NCBI RefSeq assembly: GCF_001543895.1
Contig: NZ_JYIJ01000016.1
Span: forward strand, 62,001-126,000
Length of the DNA stretch: 64,000 bases
Direction: 5' to 3'
DNA from: Carbonactinospora thermoautotrophica
GTDB lineage: Bacteria; Actinomycetota; Actinomycetes; Streptomycetales; Carbonactinosporaceae
Below are positions 25,503 through 36,512 of this stretch, in pieces; the stretch's first letter is position 1, and every line of letters begins with the position of its first letter. The notes under the pieces are model-generated. The model worked only from the letters and a program-made list of their open reading frames with translations, was not told the DNA's origin and ran no database searches. The translations under genes and the position numbers were made by a program.

Positions 25503-26483
25503 ATGGCTGTCACGCTGGCCCTCGCCGGTGACACCATGCTGGGGCGTTGTGTCGCCCAGCGTCTGGCGACGGCGCCACCGGCGGCCCTCGTCGACGAGCC
25601 GGTCGCCGCGCTGCTGCGGGGAGCCGACTTCACCCTGCTCAACCTGGAGTGCTGCGTGTCCGAACGCGGCGAGCCGTGGCCGGCACCGGGGAAACCGTTC
25701 TTCTTCCGCGCTCCCCCGGTCGCCGTCAAGACCCTGACCCATCTCGGCGTGGACTGCGTCACGCTCGCCAACAACCACGCGCTGGACTTCGGGTACGAGG
25801 CGCTGCTCGACACCTTGGAGCTGGTCCGCTCCGCGGGCATCGTCGTGCTCGGCGCCGGCCGGCACGTCCGGGAGGCCCGGGCGCCGACCGAGGTACTGGT
25901 CAAGGGGGTGCGGCTCGGCCTGGTGGCGTTCGCCGACCACCCGGCCGACTTCGCGGCCGGCCGGGACCGGCCCGGCACCGCGTACGCCGACCTGGAGCGC
26001 GGCGTCCCCGCCTGGCTCACCGACCAGGTCGCCGCGCTCGCCCGCACCTGCGACGCCGTGCTGGTCACCCCGCACTGGGGGCCCAACATGACGCCGGGCC
26101 CGGTCCGGACCGTGCGCGAGGCCGCCAACGCGCTGCTGGCGGCCGGGGCCACCCTCATCGCCGGCCACTCCGCGCACGTCCCGCACGGGGTGCGGGTCGC
26201 CGAGGACGGCCGCGCGGTCCTGTACGACCTGGGCGACTTCCTCGACGACTACGCCGTGGACGCGCGGCTGCGCAACGACCTCGGCCTGGTGTTCCTGGTG
26301 ACGCTGGACGCCGGCCGGGTCACCCGGATCGAGGCGGTCCCGCTGTACCTGGACTTCTGCTTCACGCGGCTGGCCACCGGCGCGGACGCCGACTGGATGC
26401 GCCGGCGGTTCCACGACGCCTGCGCGTCGATGGGCACCGTGGTCACCGAGCGCGACGGCCGGCTGGTGATCACCCCGCCCTGA
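25503..26483 (+). CDS. CapA/PgsA-family metallophosphatase-like protein
   Basis: A 326-residue PGA_cap (CapA) domain protein. Motifs are GDTMLGR (residues 9-15), LANNHALDFG (near 97), TPHWGPNMTPGP and AGHSAHVPHGV (near 220), the metal-binding pattern of this calcineurin-like family. CapA acts in poly-gamma-glutamate capsule export, but actinobacterial stand-alone members like this lack a signal peptide and partners, so the role is unknown. The only hint of a Pgs system here is the decayed PgsC-like remnant 10 kb away. Confidence 0.82.
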   Translation: MAVTLALAGDTMLGRCVAQRLATAPPAALVDEPVAALLRGADFTLLNLECCVSERGEPWPAPGKPFFFRAPPVAVKTLTHLGVDCVTLANNHALDFGYEALLDTLELVRSAGIVVLGAGRHVREARAPTEVLVKGVRLGLVAFADHPADFAAGRDRPGTAYADLERGVPAWLTDQVAALARTCDAVLVTPHWGPNMTPGPVRTVREAANALLAAGATLIAGHSAHVPHGVRVAEDGRAVLYDLGDFLDDYAVDARLRNDLGLVFLVTLDAGRVTRIEAVPLYLDFCFTRLATGADADWMRRRFHDACASMGTVVTERDGRLVITPP

Positions 26484-26599
26484 CGGTCACCGGGCCAGCC
26501 GACGTGCCCGCGGCGGACCCGGGCCGGGCCTGGCCGTCCCCCGCACGGGCCCGCCTCTTGGAAGCTGGGGGCGGGTTGCCGGGTATCCCCGAGCGACCG

Positions 26600-27697
26600 T
26601 CAGGCGGCGCGCTCGGTGCGCGCGATGGTCGCCGAGCCGATCACCCGGGTGCCGTCGTACAAGACCACGGCCTGGCCGGGGGCGACGCCGCGCACCGGCT
26701 CCTTCAGCTCCACCACCAGTTCGCCGCCGGTCAGCTCGGCCCGCACCGGGACCACGTCGCCGTGGGCGCGTAGCTGGGCCAGGCAGTCGATCGGGCCGTC
26801 GGGGGCCGGGCCGCACCAGCGGGGCCGGATGCCGGTGAGCGCGCGGACCGCGAGCTGCTCGGCGGTGCCGACGATGACCCGGTTGGAGACAGGCTCGATG
26901 TCGAGCACGTACCGGGGCTTGCCGTCCGGGGCAGGGCGGCCGATGCGAAGCCCCCGGCGCTGCCCGATCGTGAACGCGTACGCGCCCTCGTGGGTGCCGA
27001 CCACGTTGCCCTCGGTGTCGACGATCTCGCCGGGGCGGCGGCCGAGCCGCTTGGCCAGGAAACCCTGGGTGTCGCCGTCGGCGATGAAGCAGATGTCGTG
27101 CGAGTCGGGCTTGTCGGCGACGGCGAGGCCGCGGCGCCGGGCCTCCTCACGCACCTGGTCCTTGGTGAAGTCGCCCAGCGGGAACATGGCGTGCGCCAAC
27201 TGCTCCTGGGTGAGCACGCCTAGCACGTACGACTGGTCCTTGGCCGGGTCGACTGAGCGGTGCAGCTCCCGGCCGTGCGGGCCTTCGACGATCCGGGCGT
27301 GGTGGCCGGTGCACACGGCGTCGAACCCGAGCGCCAGCGCCTTGTCCAGCAGCGTGGCGAACTTGATCTTCTCGTTGCAGCGCAGGCAGGGGTTCGGAGT
27401 GCGGCCGGCGGCGTACTCGGAGACGAAGTCCTCGATCACGTCCTGGTGGAACCGGTCGGCCAGATCCCAGACGTAGAACGGGATGCCGATCACGTCCGCG
27501 GCGCGGCGGGCGTCGCGCGCGTCCTCCAGCGTGCAGCAGCCGCGTGCCCCGGTGCGGAACGACTGCGGGTTGGTGGACAGCGCGAGGTGGACTCCGGTCA
27601 CCTCGTGCCCGGCCTCGGCGGCGCGGGCGGCGGCGACGGCGGAGTCCACGCCGCCGGACATGGCGGCGAGCACACGGAGCGGGCGGTGGAGATTCAT
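26600..27697 (-). CDS. mnmA: tRNA-specific 2-thiouridylase
   Basis: A 365-residue MnmA, which thiolates U34 of tRNAs for Lys, Glu and Gln. The PP-loop [12 protein letters not shown] is near residue 13. The two catalytic Cys lie in [12 protein letters not shown] and DICFIADGD, and there is a C-terminal beta-barrel domain. In mycobacteria mnmA follows iscS, its sulfur donor. Here a large NTPase gene on the opposite strand separates them. Confidence 0.95.
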   Translation of the reverse strand: MNLHRPLRVLAAMSGGVDSAVAAARAAEAGHEVTGVHLALSTNPQSFRTGARGCCTLEDARDARRAADVIGIPFYVWDLADRFHQDVIEDFVSEYAAGRTPNPCLRCNEKIKFATLLDKALALGFDAVCTGHHARIVEGPHGRELHRSVDPAKDQSYVLGVLTQEQLAHAMFPLGDFTKDQVREEARRRGLAVADKPDSHDICFIADGDTQGFLAKRLGRRPGEIVDTEGNVVGTHEGAYAFTIGQRRGLRIGRPAPDGKPRYVLDIEPVSNRVIVGTAEQLAVRALTGIRPRWCGPAPDGPIDCLAQLRAHGDVVPVRAELTGGELVVELKEPVRGVAPGQAVVLYDGTRVIGSATIARTERAA

Positions 27698-27873
27698 CGC
27701 TTTCAGGGTACGTGCCGGCGGCCGTGAATATTCCGGCCGTCACCATGGCTACCCGGAGGTGTCGATCACCCGGAGCCAGGCACGCTGCGGTGGACCCGCT
27801 GCCGCGCTCCGGAAATGGCCTACCGGCTTGATCGTCGCGGGAGAATGGCGGACCGGAGCATACGGGGAGGAGC

Positions 27874-30800
27874 ATGGGACGTCGTCTGGTGCTGCCCGCA
27901 CTGGCCTCCGGCACCGTCCTGTTCGGCGGGCTGGCGGGCCTCTTCGCCGGTCCGGCGACGCAGCGACTGTGGGGACCGCTGGCCACGCCCGAGATGTCCT
28001 GGACGCTCGTCAGCGTGGGACTGCTCGGCGCGGGTGTGACCGCGTGGATGCAGACCCGGCTGCAGGCCGGGGACGCCGCCGGGAACACCGCGCCGGCGGA
28101 CCCGCTGTCCGCCTTGGAGGCGGTAAGCCGGGAGGCCGTGCACGCTGCGGGGTTCGTGGTGCCGCCCGAGGCGGGCGGCATCCGGCTGGACGACCTGTAC
28201 GTGGACCGGGAGCTGGAAACCCCCGAGCAGCGCTACTCCGCCGAGACCGCGTTGCTGGACCGATTGCGCAAGCCAGGCATCACCGCGGTCCTCGGCGAGC
28301 CAGGCACCGGCAAGACCAGTCTCCTGTGGCGGCTGCACGGCCGGCTCGTCGAACAAGGGCGGTACGCGTTGTTCCTGCCCGCCGGCGGCCTGCTCAACGG
28401 CCTGGAGCGGGCCGACCACGCCTTGGCCTTGCCCCGGGTCCGGCAGGCGCTCGAGGTCGCCCGCAAGCGGCATCGCCGCCCGGTCGTGCTGGTCGACACC
28501 CTCGACCTGATGCTCCACGACCAGGATGCCCGCGTGGCGGTGCAGGAGCTGCTCGGCATGGTGCGGGAGCTGGACCTCGCCTGCGTGGTCACCTCACGAG
28601 CCGGCGAGGCCGCGTACCTGGACTCTGACGGGCTGGGAATCCGCCCGTACCGGCTGCTGGACTACTCCGCCGCCGAGTGGGACCGGGCGATCCGCGCCTA
28701 CAGCCGGGTCTTCTACCGGCCGCCCGGCTCCACCGGGCCGGGTGAACTGGACTACGAGCAGGCCCGCGCGGAACTGCGCCAGGCCGCGGCACGAGGCCTG
28801 CCGCTGCGGGAGATCTGCACTCGCCCGCTCACCCTGCGCATGATGTTCGAGCTCTACGCGCCGGGATTGCCGCCCAGCCAGATAGACACGGCCCGGCTGT
28901 ACCACGACTACTGGGAACGGCGGGTGATCCGGGACCAACGCGGCGCCGACCAGGTGCCGACATCCGGCCCGGCCGGTGCGGACTTGTCGCCGTACGCCGA
29001 GGCGCTGGGACTGCTCATGGCTGCCGCTGGGCGTCCGGACGTGGCCCAGGTCGACGTGTACGACCGGCTCGCCGCCCGCGTGCCGCGCGGCCGGCACGGG
29101 CTGCGCGAGGCGCTGCGGATCCTCACCGGGCGCGGGGTCGTCGTCCGGCGCGACGGGCGGCTTGCCTTCTTCCACCAGTCCTTCTGCGAATACGCGGCCG
29201 GCCGCGCCCTGGCGACGCGCGGGGGCCGGGCCGTCGACGAGCTGGTCGCGCAGGTGGAACGCCACCCGGACGACCTGTTCCTCGCCGAGATCGCCGGGCA
29301 CGCCCTGCGCGAGCTGGAGGTCTGTTCAGGGGATGCCAGCCCGGTCGTGGCGCGGCTGGTGGCCAGCGCGGAGCAGCAGGTGGTGACCACGGGGCTGCGC
29401 GTGTACGCGCGGCTCAAGCACATTTCTGAGCCGGTGGCGACGCGGGTGCGGGAACTGGTGCCCGCGGCCGAACGCAGCCAGGCTCGCCAGTTCGTCGACC
29501 TGGTGCCCACCGTCGTCCAGCCCGACGCCGCGCGGTGGCGTGCCGATCTCGCCGCCGCGTGGGCGCACCCGGATCCGGACACGCGGGCCCGGGTGCTGCG
29601 CGCGCTCACCCGGCTAGCGGCCCAGGACCCGGGCGCTGTGGCGGACTTCCTCGTCGAACACCAGTGCCTGGACTGGGCCACGTCGCCGCGGGGGCACGCC
29701 CATGTCCGCGAGCTTCCGCCCCTGCTGCGCGCCCTGTACCCGGGCGAGCCGAACTGGGTACGCCAGGAGATCGCGCGCCGGTGGGACCAAGCCGCGACCG
29801 GCCGCCAGGGCCCGGTGCTGGCCGCCCTGCTCCGGGCCGCCGCCGACCTGGCGGCCGAGCACGCCTCCGCGCGTGCCCTGGGCGCCGAGCTGCTGCGGCG
29901 GCTCGACCGCCTGTCCGGCGTCGGGAAACCCGAGCAGGTCGAAGCAGCCGGCGCGGAGCTGTGGTACCGCACGGGCGGACCCGACCGACCCGACGTGTTC
30001 GCACGCGACCTCGGGGCGCGCCTGGCTTCGGGCGAGGCGCGGCTGGCGGACCGCGTCGCCGTGCGCGGGCTCGGCCGTCTCGCCGCCGAGCTGCCCCCCG
30101 CTACGGTCGAGCGGGTGCTGGCCGGGCTCGTGGTCACCCAGGAGTCGGCTGCTCGCACGCTGGTCGCGCGGCACGTGCTCGCCCCGCTGCTGGCCGGGTC
30201 CGACGACCTCGCCGGGACGGTGCGGCGGTTTTGCCGGGACCGGCTGGCTGATCCGGCCGCGTGGGCGCCGGACGGCCCGGCGGCGCTGATCGCCGAAGCG
30301 CTCGATCTGGCCGAGCTGCCCGCGCGGGAGCTGGCCGCTTGCGTACCCGACCAGCTGCCCGTGACCAGGGATCCGGCGGTGTGGTTCGTCCCACCGTGGC
30401 GGCCTGAGCTGACCCTTCGCGCGGCCATGGGCGGCCATGGCGGAGCGGGCAAGATCCTGGGGATGCGCGGGGCACGGGTGTCGGACGCTCCAGAGGTGGG
30501 AAGCGACGGCGAGGAATCGTGGCCGTCCTGGCTCCGGTACCTGATCGCCACCCCGGAGCGGCGCGTGGCGGACGCGCTGGACAAGCTGCTCGACCTGGCG
30601 GAGCGGAGCGGCCCGGCGGATGGGCCGGCGGAGGGGAACGTTCACGTCTTGGACGGGATCCGCAGGCCGCTGGCCGACTTCGCCGCACGCCTCGCCACCA
30701 GCGAAACGCCTGGGAAGCGCCGGCAGGGCTTCGCGGTGTCGCGGATGCTCGTCACGCGCGGATTGACCAGGCCGCCCGCCCCGGTGTGGCTCGCTGCCCG

Positions 30801-31584
30801 CATCGAGGGCGAGGAGGATCCGGCCGCCGCCCAGGAACTCCTGGAGCTCGTGGCCGCCGCCGTGCGCGTCGCCCCCTGGGGACGGGCGGAGCTGGAGTTA
30901 CTGGAGCAGCGGCTTGACCGGCTGCGGGCGAGCTGCCGGGAGGCGGCGACCGGTGAGGACACGGATCAGCGGTGGCTCCAGGTCGGCGTGACCGCCCAGC
31001 AGGTCCTGGTCACCGCCTGGGCGCACCTCGCGCCGCTGGCGGAGGCGGAGGACCGGACGCAGGCACTCGTCCGGGTCCAGGCGCTGGCCCTGGAGCCGCT
31101 GGACGCCTGGGGCCTGCCCCGCGAGGCCGCCCTGCCGCTGCTCGGCCAGCGGCTCTCCCGCCTCGCCCCGCTCGCCGAGCGGCTGCTCCCGTACGACGCC
31201 GAAGCGGCGGCCGGCCTGGTCACCGCCGCGGCCCGGTGCTGCGGCGAGCACGACCCGGCCCCGCGCCCGACGTGGAAGCGCAGGCACGCCGAGGCCTGGC
31301 GTCGGCATCTGCGCCAGGTGATCCGGGACCTCCGTGACCCGCGGCGCGAGCGTCTGCTCACCGATCTGGCCCGCCACGACGAGGAACTGGCCCGCCACGC
31401 GTTCGAGCTGCTGGGGCAGGAGTCGCTGGGCCTGCCGGAGTGGTTCGCCCGGTTCACCACCGACCCCGAACTCCGCCCCGAGCTGCGCGGCTGGGCCCGG
31501 GAGATGCTCCAGAAGTACGGCCGGCGTGGCGGGCTCAGCACCTGGCCGCGGGCCTTGGACCTGATCCCGCTGCGGCATGCTTGA
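27874..31584 (+). CDS. membrane-anchored NACHT/STAND-like NTPase with long helical C-terminus
   Basis: A 1236-residue protein. Two hydrophobic segments (about 8-27 and 43-58) could anchor it. Then comes a P-loop NTPase with Walker A GEPGTGKTS (141-149), Walker B VVLVDTLDLML (204-214), a VVTSR sensor-like strand (238-242) and, near 430-445, FFHQSFCEYAAGRAL, a signature often seen after NACHT domains. The remaining 780 residues are Ala/Leu/Arg-rich helices resembling an alpha-solenoid sensor. This layout fits STAND signalling ATPases, some of which act in phage defence; no known effector domain is visible. It lies between mnmA and iscS, opposite to both. Confidence 0.8.
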   Translation: MGRRLVLPALASGTVLFGGLAGLFAGPATQRLWGPLATPEMSWTLVSVGLLGAGVTAWMQTRLQAGDAAGNTAPADPLSALEAVSREAVHAAGFVVPPEAGGIRLDDLYVDRELETPEQRYSAETALLDRLRKPGITAVLGEPGTGKTSLLWRLHGRLVEQGRYALFLPAGGLLNGLERADHALALPRVRQALEVARKRHRRPVVLVDTLDLMLHDQDARVAVQELLGMVRELDLACVVTSRAGEAAYLDSDGLGIRPYRLLDYSAAEWDRAIRAYSRVFYRPPGSTGPGELDYEQARAELRQAAARGLPLREICTRPLTLRMMFELYAPGLPPSQIDTARLYHDYWERRVIRDQRGADQVPTSGPAGADLSPYAEALGLLMAAAGRPDVAQVDVYDRLAARVPRGRHGLREALRILTGRGVVVRRDGRLAFFHQSFCEYAAGRALATRGGRAVDELVAQVERHPDDLFLAEIAGHALRELEVCSGDASPVVARLVASAEQQVVTTGLRVYARLKHISEPVATRVRELVPAAERSQARQFVDLVPTVVQPDAARWRADLAAAWAHPDPDTRARVLRALTRLAAQDPGAVADFLVEHQCLDWATSPRGHAHVRELPPLLRALYPGEPNWVRQEIARRWDQAATGRQGPVLAALLRAAADLAAEHASARALGAELLRRLDRLSGVGKPEQVEAAGAELWYRTGGPDRPDVFARDLGARLASGEARLADRVAVRGLGRLAAELPPATVERVLAGLVVTQESAARTLVARHVLAPLLAGSDDLAGTVRRFCRDRLADPAAWAPDGPAALIAEALDLAELPARELAACVPDQLPVTRDPAVWFVPPWRPELTLRAAMGGHGGAGKILGMRGARVSDAPEVGSDGEESWPSWLRYLIATPERRVADALDKLLDLAERSGPADGPAEGNVHVLDGIRRPLADFAARLATSETPGKRRQGFAVSRMLVTRGLTRPPAPVWLAARIEGEEDPAAAQELLELVAAAVRVAPWGRAELELLEQRLDRLRASCREAATGEDTDQRWLQVGVTAQQVLVTAWAHLAPLAEAEDRTQALVRVQALALEPLDAWGLPREAALPLLGQRLSRLAPLAERLLPYDAEAAAGLVTAAARCCGEHDPAPRPTWKRRHAEAWRRHLRQVIRDLRDPRRERLLTDLARHDEELARHAFELLGQESLGLPEWFARFTTDPELRPELRGWAREMLQKYGRRGGLSTWPRALDLIPLRHA

Positions 31585-31602
31585 CCAACCTGGTCGGCGG
31601 GG

Positions 31603-31622
31603 GACGGCCCGCTGGGGCCGTC
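31603..31622. terminator. bidirectional terminator between the NTPase gene and iscS
   Basis: GACGGCCC (31603-31610) pairs with GGGCCGTC (31615-31622) around a GCTG loop. It overlaps the last bases of the convergent iscS stop. No T-run follows, so it is only a candidate. Confidence 0.45.
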
Positions 31623-32805
31623 AGCGGGCGCTGGCGAGGCCGGCGCGGCGGGCGCGTTCCACGACCGGGCCGATGGCCTCGATCAGCTCATCCACGTCGG
31701 CCTTGGTGGAGGTGTGGCCGAGCGAGAACCGCAGCGAGCCCCGGGCCCGGGCCTCGTCGGCGCCCATCGCGAGCAGGACGTGCGAGGGCTGCGCCACCCC
31801 GGCCGAGCAGGCCGAGCCGGTGGAGCACTCGATGCCGCGCGCGTCGAGCAGGAGCAGCAGCGAGTCCCCTTCGCAGCCGGGGAAGGAGAAGTGCGCGTTG
31901 CCGGGCAGGCGTCGTTCTGGGCTCAGGTCGGGGTCACCGTTGAGGACGGCGTCCGGCACCACGTCGAGCAGCCGGCGGACGAGGTCGTCGCGCAGGGCGG
32001 CCAACTCCTCGGCGCGCCGGGGCTGCTGCTCCACCGCGATCTCGGCGGCGGCGGCGAAGCCGGCGATGGCCGGGGTGTCGAGGGTGCCGGAGCGGACGTC
32101 GCGTTCCTGGCCGCCGCCGTGCAGGATCGGGGTCGGGGTGAGCGAGCGGGACAGCAGCAGCGCGCCGACGCCGAGCGGGCCGCCGATCTTGTGGCCGGTG
32201 ACGGTCATCGCGTCCAGGCCGGACGCGGCGAAGTCGACGGGTACCTGGCCGACGGCCTGCACGGCGTCGGAGTGGATCGGGACGCCGTACTCGTGGGCGA
32301 TCTCGGCCAGCTCGCGGATCGGCTGGACGGTGCCGACCTCGTTGTTGGCCCACATCACGCTGACCAGGGCGACGGAGTCCGGGTCGCGCGCGATGAGGGT
32401 GCGCAGGTCGTCGGGGCGTACCCGGCCGTGCTCGTCGACGGGCAGCCATTCGATCTGCGCGCCCTGCTCCTCGCCGAGCCAACGGGCCGGGTCGAGGACG
32501 GCGTGGTGCTCCACGGCGCTGACGATCACCCGGCGCCGGCGGTCGTCCTCGGCCCGCCGCGCCCAGTAGATGCCCTTGACCGCTAGGTTGTCCGCCTCGG
32601 TGCCGCCGCTGGTGAAGACCAGCTCGCTGGGTCGGGCGCCGAGCGCCTGGGCAATGGTTTCCCGCGACTCCTCGACGACCCGGCGGGCCCGCCGGCCGGA
32701 CGCGTGGAGCGACGAGGGGTTGCCCCCCAGCCCCAGCTGGTCGGTCATCGCGGCGATCGCCTCGGGCAGCATCGGGGTCGTCGCCGCGTGGTCGAGATAG
32801 GCCAC
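31621..32805 (-). CDS. iscS: cysteine desulfurase
   Basis: A 394-residue NifS/IscS-type PLP enzyme that supplies sulfur from cysteine to MnmA and Fe-S assembly. It starts [12 protein letters not shown] (GTG 32805). It has [13 protein letters not shown], the PLP-binding Lys in [15 protein letters not shown] and the catalytic Cys loop [10 protein letters not shown]. Its place near mnmA fits the mycobacterial order. Confidence 0.93.
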   Translation of the reverse strand: MAYLDHAATTPMLPEAIAAMTDQLGLGGNPSSLHASGRRARRVVEESRETIAQALGARPSELVFTSGGTEADNLAVKGIYWARRAEDDRRRRVIVSAVEHHAVLDPARWLGEEQGAQIEWLPVDEHGRVRPDDLRTLIARDPDSVALVSVMWANNEVGTVQPIRELAEIAHEYGVPIHSDAVQAVGQVPVDFAASGLDAMTVTGHKIGGPLGVGALLLSRSLTPTPILHGGGQERDVRSGTLDTPAIAGFAAAAEIAVEQQPRRAEELAALRDDLVRRLLDVVPDAVLNGDPDLSPERRLPGNAHFSFPGCEGDSLLLLLDARGIECSTGSACSAGVAQPSHVLLAMGADEARARGSLRFSLGHTSTKADVDELIEAIGPVVERARRAGLASAR

Positions 32806-32857
32806 GTTTCGAGTTTAGCCGCGGGGACCAGACGGCTCAGCGGTTCGCGTGAGCACG

Positions 32858-32892
32858 CGTGGGGCCTGGCGGGATCGCCGCCAGGCCCCACG
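32858..32892 (-). terminator. strong hairpin after etfA
   Basis: A 15-bp perfect stem, with GTGGGGCCTGGCGG at 32859-32872 and its complement at 32878-32891 plus the flanking C/G pair, and a 5-base loop. It begins 16 bases past the etfA stop and likely ends the etfBA transcript despite lacking a T-run. Confidence 0.65.
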
Positions 32893-32907
32893 GCGGGCTG
32901 GGAGACG

Positions 32908-33861
<954 letters not shown>

Positions 33862-33885
33862 GTTTCCTCGCTCCCTCCGGCCCGC

Positions 33886-34665
33886 TCAGATGAACTTCTG
33901 CGCCGCGAGGAACTCGGCCAGCTTCACGCCGCCGTCGCCCTCGTCGGTGACGATGGTGCCCTGCTGCCGCGGCGGCCGGTCCGCGAAGTCCTCCACCACG
34001 CTCCAGGCCGCGCCCAGGCCCACCTTGTCCGCCTCGATGCCCACCTCGGCGCACCCCAGGGTCTGGACGGGCTTCTTCTTCGCCGCCATGATCCCCTTGA
34101 AGGTGGGGTACCGCGGCTCGTTGATCTTCTCGACGACGCTCACCACCGCCGGCAGGCCGGCCTCGACCACGTCGTGGCCGTACTCGGTCTGCCGCTGGAT
34201 CTTGATGCCGCCGCCCGTGATCTCGACCTTGTTCGCGTAGGTGAGCTGCGGCAGGCCGAGCCGCTCGGCGACCATGGCCGGTACCACCGAGGTACGGGCG
34301 TCGGTCGACTCCGAGCCGAAGATCACCAGGTCGAACTCAAGAGTCTGCAAGACCTTGGCCAGGGCGTAGGAGGTGGCCACCGCATCAGAGCCGTGCAGGG
34401 CGTCATCCACCAGGTGCACGCCCTTGTCCGCGCCCATCGACAACGCCTTGCGGATGCTTTCGGACGCCTTGTCCGGGCCCATCGACAGGATCGTGACCTC
34501 CCCGCCGTGGGCCTCGGCGAGACGCAACCCCTCCTCGATCGCGTACTCGTCCAGCTCGTTGATGACCCCCTCAACCGACGCGCGATCCAGCGTCTTGTCC
34601 GCGGGACTGAGCTTGCGCTCGCTCGCGGTATCCGGGACCTGCTTCACACAGACGACGATCTTCAT
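33886..34665 (-). CDS. etfB: electron transfer flavoprotein beta subunit
   Basis: A 259-residue EtfB (FixA) beginning MKIVVCVKQVPDT, the universal N-terminus of the family. It contains the EtfB signature region VEAGLPAVVSVVEKINEPRYP. It is first in the etfB-etfA operon. The upstream region carries two matching palindromes. Confidence 0.95.
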   Translation of the reverse strand: MKIVVCVKQVPDTASERKLSPADKTLDRASVEGVINELDEYAIEEGLRLAEAHGGEVTILSMGPDKASESIRKALSMGADKGVHLVDDALHGSDAVATSYALAKVLQTLEFDLVIFGSESTDARTSVVPAMVAERLGLPQLTYANKVEITGGGIKIQRQTEYGHDVVEAGLPAVVSVVEKINEPRYPTFKGIMAAKKKPVQTLGCAEVGIEADKVGLGAAWSVVEDFADRPPRQQGTIVTDEGDGGVKLAEFLAAQKFI

Positions 34666-34754
34666 GGCCGGTGGCCGACCTCCCGTACCGTTGCCGCTGT
34701 CCGACCACCTGGCGATGGTCGGGTTGCCCGATACCCTCCAAACCTAGCTTGACA

Positions 34755-34822
34755 GGTTAGCGAGCGTTAACCAGGTCGGGGTCTACCGGATCGGACAGCC
34801 CCTATGTTACCCGCGAGTAACC
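34755..34822. promoter_or_regulatory. two GTTA-N8-TAAC palindromes between etfB and the aldehyde dehydrogenase gene
   Basis: Site 1, GGTTA-GCGAGCGT-TAACC (34755-34772), and site 2, TGTTA-CCCGCGAG-TAACC (34805-34822), share the pattern GTTA-N8-TAACC with a GCGAG core and lie 50 bp apart centre to centre, about five helical turns. Such paired palindromes in a divergent promoter region suggest operators for a dimeric repressor, for instance of the TetR family. The rest of the 372-base region shows nothing I can name. Confidence 0.55.
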
Positions 34823-35037
34823 AGAGGGCAAATACGGGCCGCCCATCACGGGTCGGGCCGAGCCGCCGCGCCGGGACACGGACGCGGCGTCGGCGAGCGG
34901 GCACGCCGCTGTCCGTGGCGGTCGGCCACCTCAGGGAGCCGGCGGACCGCAGGCCGCGCCGGTGATGGGATGCGCGGCGACGGGGCGGGTAGGCGACGGG
35001 TGTGGACCCGCACATGGACCCGGATAGGAACACCGAG

Positions 35038-36504
35038 ATGGACACAGAACGCGAACGTGCCATCGTCGAGTCCGTACGCAACGGCCTGTACATCGACGGG
35101 GAGTGGCAGGCGGCGACGGGAGGAGGGACCTTCGACGTCGAGGACCCCTCCACCGAGGAGACGCTGTGCCGGGTGGCCGACGCCACCGCCGAGGACGCCG
35201 TGGCGGCCTTGAACGCGGCCTGCGCGGCTCAGGACGAGTGGGCCCGCACCCCGCCCCGCGACCGGGGCGAGATCCTACGCCGCGCGTTCGAGATGATCAT
35301 GGCCCGGCGCGAGGACCTCGCCCTGCTGATGACCCTGGAGATGGGCAAGCCACTGGTCGAGTCCCGCGCCGAGATCACCTACGCCGCGGAGTTCTTCCGT
35401 TGGTTCGCCGAGGAGGCCGTGCGGGTGGCGGGCCGGTACAGCATCGCGCCCACCGGCGACAGCCGGTTGCTCACCATGAAGCAGCCGGTCGGGCCGTGCC
35501 TGCTCATCACGCCCTGGAACTTTCCCCTGGCCATGGGCGCACGCAAGATCGGGCCCGCGATCGCCGCCGGCTGCACGATGGTCATGAAACCGGCCCAGGC
35601 CACGCCGCTGTCCACGCTCGCCCTCACCGAGATCCTGGCGGAGGCCGGGCTACCCCCGGGCGTGCTCAACGTGATCCCCTCCTCCTCCGCCTCCCGGGTG
35701 ACCGCCCCGCTGCTGCGCGACCCGCGGCTGCGCAAGCTGTCGTTCACCGGTTCGACCGAGGTCGGCCGGAAGCTCATGGCACAGGCCTCATCGAACCTGC
35801 TGCGCCTGTCTTTGGAGCTCGGCGGCAACGCGCCGTTCCTGGTCTTCGCCGACGCCGACCTGGAGGCCGCGGTGCACGGGGCGCTCATCGCCAAGCTGCG
35901 CAACATGGGCCAGTCGTGCGTGGCCGCCAACCGCTTCTACGTCGAGGAGCCGATCGCCGAGGCGTTCACCGACCTGCTGGCGGACAAGATGGCCGCGCTC
36001 AAGGTCGACCGAGGTACCGAGGAAGGCACCGACGTCGGCCCGCTCGTTAGTGCCGAGCAGCGCGCCAAGGTCGTCGAGCTAGTCGAGGACGCGGTCGCCA
36101 AGGGCGCCAAGGTCATGGCAGGCGGACGCATCCCGCAGATCACGGGTTACTTCTACCAGCCGACCGTGCTCAGCGAGGTCCCCGACAACGCCCGCCTGCT
36201 CCGCGAGGAGGTCTTCGGGCCCGTCGCCCCCATCCGCGCCTTCAAGACCGAGGAGCAGGCGATCGCCGAGGCCAACGACACCGAGTACGGGCTGGTCGCG
36301 TACGTCTACACCCGCGACATCGAGCGCGCCCTGCGCGTCACCGAGGCGCTGCGCACCGGCATGGTGGGCCTCAACCGGGGCCTGGTCAGCAACCCCGCCG
36401 GCCCCTTCGGCGGCGTCAAGCAGTCCGGGTTCGGCCGGGAGGGCGGAAGCGAGGGCATCGAGGAGTACCTGGACATCAAGTACGTCTCCATCGAAGCGCC
36501 CTGA
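35038..36504 (+). CDS. NAD(P)-dependent succinate-semialdehyde-type dehydrogenase
   Basis: A 488-residue aldehyde dehydrogenase closest in pattern to GabD-type enzymes ('MGKPLVESRAEITYAAEFFRW', 'EEAVRVAGRYS'). The catalytic Cys is in MGQSCVAANRFY and the general-base Glu in LELGGNAPF; the NAD motif FTGSTEVGRKLMA is present. I prefer ATG 35038 with AGGA about eight bases upstream; the frame also opens at GTG 35002 and ATG 35014. It is divergent from etfB and ends eight bases before the convergent clpC-type gene. Confidence 0.88.
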   Translation: MDTERERAIVESVRNGLYIDGEWQAATGGGTFDVEDPSTEETLCRVADATAEDAVAALNAACAAQDEWARTPPRDRGEILRRAFEMIMARREDLALLMTLEMGKPLVESRAEITYAAEFFRWFAEEAVRVAGRYSIAPTGDSRLLTMKQPVGPCLLITPWNFPLAMGARKIGPAIAAGCTMVMKPAQATPLSTLALTEILAEAGLPPGVLNVIPSSSASRVTAPLLRDPRLRKLSFTGSTEVGRKLMAQASSNLLRLSLELGGNAPFLVFADADLEAAVHGALIAKLRNMGQSCVAANRFYVEEPIAEAFTDLLADKMAALKVDRGTEEGTDVGPLVSAEQRAKVVELVEDAVAKGAKVMAGGRIPQITGYFYQPTVLSEVPDNARLLREEVFGPVAPIRAFKTEEQAIAEANDTEYGLVAYVYTRDIERALRVTEALRTGMVGLNRGLVSNPAGPFGGVKQSGFGREGGSEGIEEYLDIKYVSIEAP

Positions 36505-36512
36505 GCGCCGGG

